DNA of 64,000 nucleotides. Source: Seison nebaliae. Its lineage: Eukaryota; Rotifera; Pararotatoria; Seisonacea; Seisonidae. The translations under genes and the position numbers were made by a program. The stretch spans positions 1 through 64,000 of the forward strand of contig JALJEE010002733.1 of assembly GCA_023231475.1 (NCBI GenBank), written 5' to 3'. How positions within the stretch are numbered: position 1 is the first letter of the stretch; each line of letters opens with the position of its first letter. Of this stretch, positions 45,445 through 57,588 are shown one piece after another. The notes under the pieces were generated by a model. It saw nothing but the letters and a program-made list of their open reading frames with translations, made no database searches and was not told the DNA's origin.

Positions 45445-48188
45445 ATGTTCATCAATTCTGTCGGAAATAAAGGAAATCTTAAGAAGAATGCCATTGTCAC
45501 CCAAAGTAATTGTTTGGATAGCGACGATGATGAAGATGATACGAGAGATTCAAGTTCAACCATCAACACCGAATTTACAGAAAATGGTATCGATTCCTGT
45601 TGTTGTAGTAAATATTCGGCATTTATCCTGTTTATTGTTTTCGGATACAAAATCTATATTCGACGAGAGTCATCCATCTCATTGTTGTATTTCGTCATTC
45701 TCCTCTTACAAGCTGTCCAATCTTGTCTGCTTATCATATCATTATGTTCCGGTCAATGGCGTCGTACTGATACGGCGAAAATCAAAGAATTCCAATCATC
45801 GGATAGTATCAATACTAGAAATTACATGACAATCACAGCAGCTATTCAACTCGATAAATATCGTGGATTATTCGGTACATGCTCACAATTACATGTTATT
45901 CAATTGATTATGCCACGACAAGATATGTTATTTCCCGTCCCATCGACACTCAATTTATCAGGAGTATGTTTAGCGGAAGATAAATTCGAATGTCGAGAAT
46001 TGCCATATCATATCGGGTTTAGTGGTGCACCAGTTGGACATCAGTTTTTGAAAACGTGCATCGAAAAAGAGAAGTTATGTGATGGCCACATTGATTGCTG
46101 GAATGGAGAAGATGAAGCCAATTGCCCATCTGGTCCGTTACATGTCACAAACGGAGAACATTGTCCCAAAAGTTCAACAAATTCTTTTCATAATTATTCA
46201 TGAAATTTCTCTTCTAAATTAGATTATCGTCGTTGTCCTTCAATTAATCTGTGTGTACCAAATGACAATTTTTGTGATGGTGCTAATAGTTGTGGAAATT
46301 TGGAAGACGAAAACAACTGCACACAATGTCATGGAAGTGTAGAATGCGAAAATCACTCATGTCGATTAGGTAATCGGTTGAAAAATTTCCATTATCTCAC
46401 CATCTTATCTTCATTAAATGTATTGGTTTTAAAGTTGCAACTTGTTCATGAACATATAATGCCCTAAGCGACATATAAATATTTCCAAATTTAATTTTCG
46501 ACCTTGAATAATTTTTATAGTTTTTTGAAAAATTATACAAAATTTTTTAGGAAACTTTTTCCACCATTTTGCTCTTCGAATATTTCTAATTGTTGGACAT
46601 TTAACTTTATTTTAAATACTTTTAGATGCGATGGCAATATTGATTGTGGTCAAGATATTCCTCATATCAACAAATTCTTGAGCTCAGATGAATATAATTG
46701 TTCGAAAACCGAATGTGAATTATGTGAAAGTTTTATTTCTTAATTTCATACATTTTATTCATTCGTGATAAAGAAATAAATGAAGAGAATTTCAAATATT
46801 CTGCTTGCATATCCGAAGGGGAACGATGTAATGGAATACCCAATTGTCGAGGTTTTGAAGACGAGAAAGATTGTATTGACGGGACATTCGATGCGGTTCA
46901 TAATTGTACATACCAAAACTATTTCTCATCTCTCAAATATAAAATGATGTCCGTTCGTACAATGTCCATGTCCTACGAATATATGAGTTAGTGTTCGATA
47001 AGGATAAAGTATTATTATTATCATGATTATTGAGTAGAAGGTGTAGAAGAGTTTGACGAAGAGAAATATATAAGTTTCATTTCCAAGCAATATGTCTATG
47101 CCATTCTCATAGTCATCAATGTGATTCTCGCAACAGTAACGATGTTATTGTCATTGCTCATTTTTTCGTCGTTATTGGTGGCGAATGTAAAATTTCGTCA
47201 ACGATTGAATCAAAATAAGTTTATAAAGAATCTCTACAATTCCAAATTTCAGTCATCCAATAATAGTAGAAATCACCGACGGAAATGTTTAGATGTGACG
47301 AGAGAAAAAGAGAGAAAATTGAAAACGTCCAATAATTTCAAATCCTTCAATTATCGGATGTGTAAACATTATTGTGTGAATTTAAGTGAAAGGAAATCTT
47401 CATTGTTGCAAACATTGTCTGGAATTCTTGCATTTGTTAGTGCACTCTTGTGCACCGTCACCACGATCTCATATTCGATGTTGCAGAAATGGGTAGATTA
47501 TTCTCAAAATTTGAATTCCGATCGAATCTACAAAAAAATGATGAGAGAGAATAAGAACGTACGCGAATCATTGGAAGCATATGGATGGTCTTATCATCTC
47601 AATTGGGTGAGTGCAATGCTCGCATTCAGTGTGAGAATTCTCATTTCTTTCCATAAATGCTCATACATCAAACATTATCGGAAACGATCTTTAATCGTTC
47701 GAAATACATTAAAATCCAAAACTAATCTCTTAATAAATAACAATAAATTGAATGAAAAATTATCGTCAATGAATACGTCAGGACAAAATCATTTATCAAG
47801 AACTGTTCCATCAATCAATGACAATCCATGTCGTTCAAGTTCGAATAAAGAAAAACCTAAAAAAAAATCAACAAATTTCTCATTAAATTTATTAGAAGAA
47901 AAACAATTCTCCAAAAGTTTACCATCTGAAGCGGTATCAACTGATGACTGTTTATTCGAAGGAGATTCAACAATCAATTCCGTTTGCTCTTTTCGACTTT
48001 TAGATGATATCGATCTAAATCTGATTAATGCTCTTAAGTCACTTCAATCATCAATGATCAAATTCGATAATGGATCATATACACCTGGTTGTTTGGGTTG
48101 TCAAATTAACTACATTCAACAATGTAAATTTTTTAATGAAAAACGAATCGAAGAAAAAAATTCTTCAAAACCAATGGCTGATGAATAA
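45445..48188 (+). CDS. Four-span claudin/PMP22-like protein with LDL-receptor A repeats
   Basis: Exons 45445-46171, 46223-46376, 46551-46729, 46786-46986 and 47041-48188 join in phase (introns 51, 174, 56 and 54 bp), giving about 802 residues. After an acidic N-terminus, membrane span 1 lies at about 78-101. The loop after it carries a claudin-type signature, SGQWRR, then YRGLFGTC (139-146). It also holds four LDL-receptor A repeats: CIEKEKLCDGHIDCWNGEDE; LCVPNDNFCDGANSCGNLED; FRCDGNIDCGQD; and CISEGERCNGIPNCRGFEDE. Spans 2-4 follow (AILIVINVILATVTMLL; LLQTLSGILAFVSALLCTV; and after YGWSYHLNWV). The tail of about 180 residues is Ser/Asn-rich and cytosolic. LDLa repeats bind Ca2+ and ligands; the claudin fold works in cell contacts or as a channel auxiliary subunit. 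All donors start GTT. AATAAA at 48211. Confidence 0.88.
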
Positions 48189-48737
48189 TTTCAATTAAAA
48201 CTTTTTCAAAAATAAAAATATATATCATTTTTCATTGTTGGTGTGTAAATTCCGATTCAGGTTAATCAGAAATTAATTTTGAGAAATAAAATTTTAATTG
48301 ATAAATATCGTTTGAGAAGTTTTATTGTTGGCTGGATAAAACTGGATAAAACAAGTTATCGAATAGAATAGAAAATTGAACAACTTTACCAATCCAACGG
48401 AATTGTTGTTCATAATTTCAGCCGGAACATAATCTTACAAATCGAAATTATCGATAAATCACATGATTTATTAGTCGAATTGCAAAATGTCAATATCAAT
48501 AAAAGATCATGAACGAAATATAAATTAAAATGAATCTTTCTAAAGAGAGTGGTCATAGTTTAAAATTGCTCAAATTTAGACACTTATCTGAAGAGAATTT
48601 GTTTCATAGAAATAAGGTTATTAGAAAAATTGAGAAAACATAAAAAGAAAAGATATTCGAAAGAAAAATTGAAATAAATTTTTTATTTTTCTATTTTTCA
48701 GTTTTACGAATTTTTCTTAAGTCATTTCATATTCGCT
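48189..48737. other. Intergenic between two plus-strand genes
   Basis: The poly(A) signal of the LDLa gene lies at 48211-48216. The remainder includes the leader and promoter of the next gene. No other feature is seen. Confidence 0.4.
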
Positions 48738-49265
48738 ATGTCTGTCGAACCGTTGGAAACCGTATCAGCTAAGGAATATCCCGGCCCAGTTTTCCGATTT
48801 GCTTCATAGTTTTTACTTTGTTTATCAACATTTTATAATGTTACTTTTCAAATTTCAAGTTTCCGTCCATGGATCAGCGATTCGGATATGGAGCATCACA
48901 TTGAATTGAATAATGTGACGAGACGAATGAGTCATGCGGAGGAGGACATTTTAGAATCTTATGCTCCAATCGAAATACGTGATGTGAGTGATGTAATAGC
49001 TAATGAATTAGTTAATTATATCGATATAGCAATGGGTCAAATGGGTGGAGCGACATTGACCAATAGTGGCATTATTGAAGAAGTTGCACCAGGACCGAAT
49101 ATTTTAAGTGATAAAGAATTACAAGACTTCGAGACGTCAAAAGATGGCAATGATCAAAATACTACAATAGAACGACCACCACAAGGTATGATGTTCGAAA
49201 CGACACCTCCTGGCAGTCACAAGAAAGATACGGGATATGTGGAGAATGCTCAATATACTCAATAA
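48738..49265 (+). CDS. Orphan soluble protein, 158 residues
   Basis: Exon 1 (48738-48808) starts MSVEPLETVSAKEYPGPVFR. Exon 2 (48860-49265) joins in phase across a 51-bp intron (donor GTTTTT, acceptor TTTCAAG) and reads on through PWISDSDMEHHIELNNVTRR and SHAEEDILESYAPIEIRDV. There is no signal peptide or membrane span. The C-terminal half is Gly/Pro/Thr-rich and probably disordered, ending in ENAQYTQ. The codon mix and a tidy Tyr split across the intron support coding. I know no family match. Starting at the internal Met at 48888 would give a 125-residue version. Confidence 0.62.
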
Positions 49266-52200
49266 GAGAAGATCTTTAATTCAAATTCAAATAGTCGCTG
49301 TTTGTTTTGTTCATTTTCATTTCTTGTCTATCATATTTGGAAGAATTTTAGAATAATTCTCACAGGAAAGTATTTCTTCTTAATGAAAAAAAAAATTCAA
49401 AAATTATTTTTGTTAAATTAAATTAGAAGTATTCTTAAAAATCGTGGAAACACTTCATGGGAATTACCTCTTTTTCAATTCTCATCTTTCCCATTTTTTC
49501 CATCATAAGGAGAAATATAATTTATATGTTGTATAGTGTATAAAATGAAATTAAAGTAGAATGAGTTAAATATTCCTTATAATGATCTGATGGAATTACA
49601 TCATTGATGTGGGTATCGACAAAATAACAATATCAACGAACCGAACAATATTGAACTTTCTCTTCTTTTGGGAATGGTTTCTCATTAGAATCAGTTCGAA
49701 TCAGTCTTCTCCTTTCTCTCCTCACCCATATTCATAGGGGGACTTGTTCGAATTATCATCCAATTCTGCAACTTTTAACGTCAATTTGTAAATTAGACGA
49801 AATGAAATTTATACTTGCGACGTTTTGGGAAATGGACGTTCTTCTTAAATAAAAATACTTCTGGAAGAAGACTTGGACATAATTCTAATATTATACAAGC
49901 GGCATTCAATTACCATATGCAAATAGGCGAGAAAGATGATAAGCGAACCACATACATCAACATTCACAGATTTGTCTCAAAATGTTCTTTATTCGAAAAT
50001 TTAATGAAATTACTTTTGAGTTTCATCGAAGAAGTCTAAGGCAAATCTTCTTCGTCTTTGATCAATTCAACTCGATGATGTTTTTCAGACATAATGGAAA
50101 TTCTCTTCTCCATTTCCTTCAACATTTCTTTCTTTTTTTCTGTAACTATTTTTATATTAAAAAGCTTCATTAATTAGAAAAGAATCAGTTCCATCTTTTT
50201 CAATCTTCCATAAATTATAGACTTCCTTCAGTTGAATTTGTAATTGAAAGAATGGTTCCATTTTTAATTTTCTTTCTTTTTTGGAAACAAAATTCAGTTC
50301 CAAAAACTTTTCCTATCAAATCAAATGAAACTGCTAATGCTTAAGGAAGTTCTCCTCTATCCGCAAGATAATACTATAAATAAATATAAAATTTCAATTT
50401 TCTTTCAATTCAATTTGGTTATGGTTATTAGACAATGTCCACCAATCGAACAACCAACCAACTATTGTAATTAGAGTCGAGTTTGATGACATTAGAGTCA
50501 AATTTACGAGAAATAATAGAAATTAGAATCATCCGAACGTTGTGAGAAGTAACAAGAATTTTCGAATTCTTTTTCACAATACCAAAACTTCAGTAACTTT
50601 TCTTCTTTTTGTATTCGGCACCAATTTATTTTCTTTCCCTCCCAATTTTCTCACCATCATCCTCAACCATAAGATTTCCTTCCTAGTTTTTTTTTATAAC
50701 TAAACAAGTTTTTTAATTTTTCGAAAGAAACTTTTTTTGGAACATTTCTTTTTCCCGATAGTTCTTAATACGGTCAAATGGGCAAAGTATTCTGATATTT
50801 CATATAAAAACAAATAGAAGATGTATTTTTATATTCCGCTATCATCCTCCGACCATTTGGCAGTGGAGAGCGAATTCGCGTGTAACTTCACTCATTTCGA
50901 GTAGTTAAGTGGAAGTTGAATGAAAGTATCTTCATGTTACTACTTTCTTTTTGTTATATTTGATAAAACGTAGTAGTCAATTATTCTCATCATACTAGAA
51001 CGTTTTAACAGAGAGTTTAGGGGAATGGTTTTTTTTTTCAAGAAAATTTACAAAGAATTTCTGTTAAATTATAGTAGTTCTATCAGAGAGGAAGGGATAT
51101 TCTCCTTAAAAATTCTCGTAATTATTTGGTGATTTTACAGGAACGTGAACGATGAGCGAGGGAATAATGTTGTTTATCATAAAAATAATTTATTAGTTTT
51201 GTATCAAAAGACAAACGTTTTACAAGAACACGAACTAAGTTACGAATCTAAAAAAATAGTGAACTGAAAACGAAGAAGTTTCACAGTGAAAAACTTTTTG
51301 ACATTGTAGTTCTAGTTCTCGTTATTGTTTGTGTTGCTGAATATCATTTGAAGAAAGTTATTATAAGAATATATTCCGTTTCAATAAATTAATGAGAATA
51401 TGAAATGGAATGGTTGACAGAGTTGTCAGGTTACCATCAAAAAACTTCCATCACCACTAGTCGTCGTTGTCGGAACGTTGTATGGCTCATTGAAAACGGG
51501 AGATAAACTAAGACGTAATTACACAACAACAGTAATAATAATTATGATAATTCCTCTTCTCAAATATCCTGAAACGATTGTTTGTTGAAGACATCGAGTA
51601 AAGCAGTCATGAATCATTTCCCGATAACGTCTTCATATAATTTGTATGAAATTCATATCGGAAGAACTCCATCACTTTAATAGGACGAAAGGACAATAAA
51701 GAAAAATCTCAAACTCCGAAAAAAAATTTATTTATATGTCTCACAACAATGACAGATATATCGAGAAAGACAACTTTATTGTATTATTCTTTTTAATTAC
51801 ATTTCTTTCATCTCTGATAAGTTTCTTCTTGTCATCTTATCAATACCAATAAGCCTTTTCTTTTATAGTTCTCTTCGTAGATTCGCAAGTCAAATAATTT
51901 TCGTGAGAACTTTAATCTTGCATTTGGTTCGTATACGATTAAACTTCTTAACGAAATTTTCCTCCTCAAAAAAAAAAAACAACACTTCCAAAACAATCAA
52001 ATCCACTTAGCACGCAACTGTGAAGCGTTCTATTCTTATTCCGGCAAATTTTCATCATATTTTTTTCCATCGTCATCGTCAACGCCATATGAAATGCGAG
52101 GACTTATCTAACGTAAATCTTAGAAGTTAGATTGTTAGGTAGTCCTGATCGAAATGTCAGGTATCTCTCAAAATGGGAGAATAATTTCGGTTTAATTGTT

Positions 52201-52973
52201 CATAATAAACGGCATAGTAAAGTTATTCATAAGACATTTCTGGAATTACTTTCGTAAATTTATCTTAATTCCCTTCAACCCACTAGAAGACAATGAATGA
52301 GACTGAGAGAATATTGCATCAAAATTTTAACAGATATATGCGAATATGCTTTTTCGTCATACTCCTCACTACATCTACGAACTTTCTAATTCGACTCTTT
52401 CGTTCATTTTCTTCCCGTAAAAGCAATATATTTCGGTTCATATTTCTTCCTATTTTTAATTAATTACTAATTCCGAATTGAATTCTCCAACGTTCATACG
52501 ACGATTTCTTTGTATATATACTTAATCATTAATTGTCCAGAACATCAATTTTATTATGTAAAAGAATTCTGATAAAATGATCGTTTCGAAATAATTTTGT
52601 CTTTTTTTATAAAATTGTATCATATTATTTTGATAATACGTAAAGATATGTATGCACATGTTGATAATATTATCGAATGTAAAATATTTGTGGGATTTTC
52701 TGTTGACTAATGACCATTTAGAGAAGCAATTGAAAGCAATATGCAGATATTTCATACATTAACTGACATAGGTTTAGTATTTGATTGAATTGCAGAAATT
52801 ATGTAATAAACAATATTGGAAATAGATCTATTAGATTATGAAACTGAAACCGTTTAGCAATTTCTTTATTGAATATAGATTTGTGACAATATAAAAAGGT
52901 GTATTTATGTTTAAAATGATTTAACGAGCACAACTCAGATTTTGATAGGCATTAAAAATATTTGTATTCTCAG
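49266..52973. other. 3.7 kb without a supported gene
   Basis: This is AT-rich with many T-rich runs. Frames at 49815-50039 and 52522-52755 are open but lack domains or splice partners. A (A)12 run lies at 51968-51979. No RNA gene was recognised. Confidence 0.45.
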
Positions 52974-53091
52974 TTTGTCGGTTGGAACGGTTTGATCATC
53001 ATCGATGATGAGAAATTTAACAATATTTTCAATTTCTATATTTCGAATCTTCCCCCACAAGATCTTCATGAGGTTGAATCAACTGACAATT
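52974..53091 (+). CDS. Possible upstream exon of the ammonium transporter
   Basis: After an acceptor TATTCTCAG, a frame reads FVGWNGLIIIDDEKFNNIF and YISNLPPQDLHEVESTDN. It ends at a strong GTGAGT donor in phase 1, which matches the acceptor phase at 53559. If used, the intron would be 468 bp, longer than the rest. It carries no Met, so a still earlier exon would be needed. Confidence 0.3.
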
Positions 53092-53559
53092 GTGAGTTGA
53101 CAGAATTGGGAAAATTTTTATTTTGCTATACTTCCCATTAGAAGTTGGTTGCACAAAAGAACAAGTTAAGATGGTAGATGGCATTGTCAAATCTTAATGT
53201 CATACAATTTTAATGTTGCTCGTTTATAAGCATTGGATTCAACCAGATTACCTCGAAATTCTTTATTTGTTGTACATAATTTCTTCTTGATTAATTCCTT
53301 TCTTGCACTAGATATATTATTGCTACAACACAAATTTACTTATCTTCTTTAATTTATTGAACAGAAGATAATTGTGAAATTATTCTTCTTCATTCATTCA
53401 CTTGGACGCGTGCATCCTCATAACGACACAAAATCACAAATAGCGTACAATAAATTTCCTCTTGTCGAATGGCTTTCTCATCGCTTTGTTTTCTTTTTCT
53501 TCATTCTCTTAATAATATAAAATATCATTTATAATGTTTAACTCCTTTCGAAAAATTAG

Positions 53560-55405
53560 TTTTTGCCATTATCGGTTATATTCTTGTACAATGTTCCATA
53601 GCCAATAACAGAGCGGCCGCATTTACCTTATTTAAATCACTTACAATTATCGGTTTGATTATTTGATTTCATTATAATCCTATTCTAAATTTCGTCCAGT
53701 CTTTTCTGCTTTCCTCTACTTCTCATTTGGATATGCATTTTCATATAGTATCGATGAGAAGCATAGTTCAAACGGTTTCCTTGGTTACCGTGGTTACTTC
53801 GGCGAAGGCATCGAAAACGAAAAAGATGATACTAATATAAACAATCTTCGTCAATTGGATATGTCCAGAGGATTCTTTATTGTAATCACAACTGCATTAG
53901 CTGCATTGACACCAATTCTTGATCGAATAACTTTAATAGCAATTATTGCCATAACCTCTTTATTAGCTGGTTAACTTTTTATTTTACCAATTCGTTCAAT
54001 TGAATAATTTTTTTATTCCATCAGGTTTCGTTCAACCAGTTACTATGCATTGGATAGAACATTCCAAAGGCTGGTTACATTCACATAATTCGAAAATTAA
54101 TAACGTCACAACAACATTATCTTTCCAAGTGAGTTTTCCTTCTGATTTTCCAATAAATTATGAAAAATGTACAAATTTAAATTTTTTAAAAAGGACGAAG
54201 GATTTAGTTGCGAAATATTCTTCATCGCTGCCATTATTGCATTGATTGGTCTTATTATTGGTGGCAATCATCGACAAGAGAAACAAAGAACTCCTCATTC
54301 TACAATTATCGGCCATAATTTTCCAGTTTCCTTTTTTTTCTTCTCCTAACAAATGAATGAAATGAAATTCTCAGTTATACGTTCTTGGAATACTCTTCAT
54401 TTTTTTTAATATTATGAGCAATTCATCAAATCAAGGTAAAGTCGTCTTATCAGCCATATCATGCGCCTTAATCTACTTCTTATTTTACTCGATTGGTTAA
54501 ACGTTTTTCCAAACTTTTCATCAAACTTCAATAATTTATTCTTCTTTCAAATTTTGTTCAGTAAAATATGTTTTGAAAAAAAAATATCGATTCCCATTCA
54601 TCAGAACGGAATTTGCTGCCCTATTATGTGGTGCCATCACTATAGCATCATCAACAAAATATATTCCATACTATGGCGCCGCACTTATTGGATTGGTGAC
54701 AGCATTCTTATTCATAACAACTTTATTCTTATTGGATTTATTAAAAACGGACGACGATTCTTTCCTATTAGCCAGTTACCTCAATTATATTTCCCTATTT
54801 TTTTCTCATTTCCCTTTTATAGCTCATTTATGTGGGGGTATTGTGGGAACGTTATTCGTTCCATTTACTAATAATTTTGATGCAAGTACATTATATTCCT
54901 GGAGAGTTTAAATTTATTAATTTATTCATCTATTTTTAATTATTTATAATTTTAGACTTTCGGTTGGCAATTAGGTGGATTAATCGGAATATTTGGATGG
55001 ATAGGAATCTTCTTCTTACTTCTCTTCTTCCTTCTATTATTATTGAAACAATTACGTTCACCTCTAACAACACAATCTTATTTGGTAGATGATATCGAAT
55101 TCAACGAACCCGCTTATCTAATTGAAGATCCTAGGATTAATATTGAATCAACTTCTCCCAAAAATTCCGAAGCTTATGGTAAAGTTAATTATCAATACCA
55201 ATGTGACCAAGTGGCATTCAATTCTTTGAATAAAAATACAAAATCTCATACAACTGATTCGGATCATGGTTTTTTTTTGAGATAAAAATTCTTTAAAAAA
55301 AACTTCAAATTTTTAGGTATTGTACCAAAACAAGAATTCGACCAATCTGCTAAACATCATAAGAAGAAGCATCGTAGAAATAGCGTGGAGATGAAGAACT
55401 TCTAA
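53560..55405 (+). CDS. Divergent ammonium transporter (AMT/MEP type), 5' end unresolved
   Basis: The protein family conducts ammonium or ammonia through trimeric membrane channels. Nine exons fit in phase: 53560-53652, 53700-53969, 54025-54128, 54194-54325, 54375-54495, 54562-54774, 54823-54905, 54956-55268 and 55317-55405; introns are 47-66 bp. Matches to AMTs are NNRAAAFTLFKS after span 1, FLYFSFGYAFSYS, GYRGYF, VQPVTMHWIEHSKGWL, GHNFPV, YYGAALIGLV, and THLCGGIVGTL followed by GWQLGGLIGIFGW and the tail AYLIEDPRI. The second pore His is kept (THLCGG). In the segment DEGFSCEIFFIAAIIALIG the first pore His position appears to be Phe. The start codon is not found; the first exon probably lies upstream. 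The tail is long and basic at the end (HHKKKHRR). Confidence 0.87.
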
Positions 55406-56451
55406 TGATCGTCATTTGTAGATTAAATTGGACGAAAAATAAAAGAATGGAAGTTGGAAATGTTTGAAAACTTTTTATAGAAAGATAGAAGCTTTCTTTA
55501 GTTTTCATCCGAAAAATTCTTTCATGTTATCTGATTTATTGCCTTTCCTATTTTTCTTTATTTGGATGAATCTTTTGAGAACAGACCTCTACTCATTCAA
55601 TATTTTATAAAATTTTCCTTCTTTTTTCAATCTCAATTATTTCTTAATGATGAATTTACTCAATTTTTATTTTCTAATAAGCTCCAAATAAATGATTAAC
55701 TTTTATTTCAGTTCATTAATTATTTAACTTTTTTTATTTAATTTAATTTATCTATTTTAAAATTTATCAATTTTATAAACGACAAGGTAAGTGATGAAGA
55801 ATATTTGAAAGAATTTAAATTGTACGAGCAGTTTTCCTTCCCATATCTGAAATGAGAGATATGAGAATTATTAATTAAAATATAAAATCTGACATGTTTT
55901 GGGTTGTTAAATCAATATTTTCCTATCCAATTAGTTACTCAATCATCAGCGTGTTTTAGCGTCTAGTGATGCGTCTAAAAGATAGATACATTGAAAAATT
56001 TTCCGTATTACCTGGTTCTGTAAAAATTGTGAAAAATCAAAATTACATAACTTAATTAAAATGATATTGTGTCGTTTAATGGTAAAACTGAATAAATTTG
56101 AACACATATATTGATATAGTCCTTAATTTTTTTCTTGAAGGAAAAAGAGAATTGGAATAATTTTGGTCCAGTCTACAATCCATAATGGGCCGTTTTTTTT
56201 ATTTTTTTAGATTTTTCAATAATAACTTGAAATTTTAAAAAGAATTTATTGAAATTCATTAAAGGATAAAGAAATGTAAGAGATATCTCTTGAAAGTCAT
56301 TTCGACTTATACTTTCCTACTAATGGAATTCTAATTAAAATGTATATGTACAGAAAAAGGATACTCATTGAAAGAGGCTTGAAAAAAATATGTTCCATGA
56401 AAAAAAAAGTTCCATAAAAAAATATGTTCCATGAAAAAAATATGAAATTTA
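55406..56451. other. Convergent 3' regions; short tandem repeat
   Basis: This lies between the ends of the ammonium transporter and H2A.Z genes. AATAAA occurs near 55438. Around 56388-56445 the sequence TGTTCCATGAAAAA recurs three times, slightly varied. No gene is seen. Confidence 0.45.
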
Positions 56452-56841
56452 TCATTCTGGTTTGATTGGTAAAGGTTTCTTGGTGATTAATGATTTATGA
56501 ATATGTGGAATGACTCCACCTCCGGCAATTGTCGCTTTGATTAACGTGTCCAATTCTTCATCTCCTCGAATAGCCAATTGTAAGTGACGTGGATTGATCC
56601 GTTTCACCTTTAAATCTTTCGATGCATTTCCTGCCAATTCCAGTACTTCGGCCGTCAAGTATTCCAAAATAGCAGCCGTATAAACAGCTGCAGTTGCCCC
56701 TACACGTCCATGACTCGTTGTTCGAGTTTTCAAATGACGATGAATACGACCAACGGGAAATTGTAGACCTGCTCTAGCCGATCTTGATACAGATCGATTC
56801 TTTATTTTACCCGAATCTTTTCCAGCTTTTCCTCCGGGCAT
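56452..56841 (-). CDS. H2AZ: Histone H2A.Z variant
   Basis: This 129-residue histone replaces H2A next to promoters. It starts [20 protein letters not shown], with the acetylatable Lys spacing of H2A.Z, then [16 protein letters not shown] and [19 protein letters not shown]. The variant-specific C-terminal half, [20 protein letters not shown], and the extended acidic patch (RGDEELD) mark it as H2A.Z, not canonical H2A. The last residues ([11 protein letters not shown]) differ from vertebrates. It is one exon, while animal H2A.Z genes usually have introns; that fits the intron loss seen in several genes here. It lies convergent to the ammonium transporter. Confidence 0.97.
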   Translation of the reverse strand: MPGGKAGKDSGKIKNRSVSRSARAGLQFPVGRIHRHLKTRTTSHGRVGATAAVYTAAILEYLTAEVLELAGNASKDLKVKRINPRHLQLAIRGDEELDTLIKATIAGGGVIPHIHKSLITKKPLPIKPE

Positions 56842-57588
56842 CTTGGATCGAGATAAGTGATAAAATCTGATTCGATAAAATGGCTCAAATATGAAAATAG
56901 AAGATAGGGTTCAATGAGAATTATTCAGATCTGTGTTTCTTATCTCTTAAGAATACTGTCTTGATATTGAAAGGGAATTTATTACCAATAACTTGTACAG
57001 CCAATTCACTTCTTCTTATTTTATTGGGAAGACATTTGATAAAATAATTTTTCTTAAAATTTCGATTGTAAGCTTCATCCTTACTATTCATCTCTTTCAT
57101 TCAAGTAATAAATTTGGAACTCTTCAAATTTATAATATAAAGCCAGAAACATCTCCAAGGAGGATATAATGAATTTATTTTTGATTTATTATTTTTTTAC
57201 TTGAAAATATAAAATAATGTACAAGGAGTATCAGAAGAACTGTCTTTCTATCATTGAATTATAATATTAATAAAAATAAAATTCAATTTACAACTATCTA
57301 TCATTATCATCATCATCATCATGGGATATATGCGGAATAAAATTGTGAGAAGAAGATTCATAAGGAAAATGGAAGAATATTGAAATTTTAATAAAACTCT
57401 AATTTCATAACAGAAGAACTGTTCTAGATGATTATGAATAGGAAATAGGAAAAAAGAAGGTGAAGAGCGAAGGACAAGAAATGAAAGAAAGAAAAAATAT
57501 CAATTAATATCCTAACAATTTTCACAAATAGTTTATGTTTACTAAACCTTCGACTAGTTTTGTTCAACTATTTGTGTTAGAATTCTTC
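56842..57588. other. H2A.Z promoter side and 3' region of the Asn/Gln-rich gene
   Basis: There is no gene. An ATC run lies at 57305-57323 (CAT)n. H2A.Z transcription must start within the left part. Confidence 0.4.

Noticed and set aside
45416-45829. 137-codon plus-strand frame overlapping the LDLa gene start
   Set aside because: It overlaps the first exon in another frame; the LDLa frame has domains, membrane spans and phase-matched exons.
49815-50039. 74-codon plus-strand frame
   Set aside because: Somewhat protein-like, but with no ATG start, no splice partner and no recognised family.
50880-50940. Short minus-strand peptide beginning MSEVTREFALHC
   Set aside because: Only 17 codons with no supported continuation.
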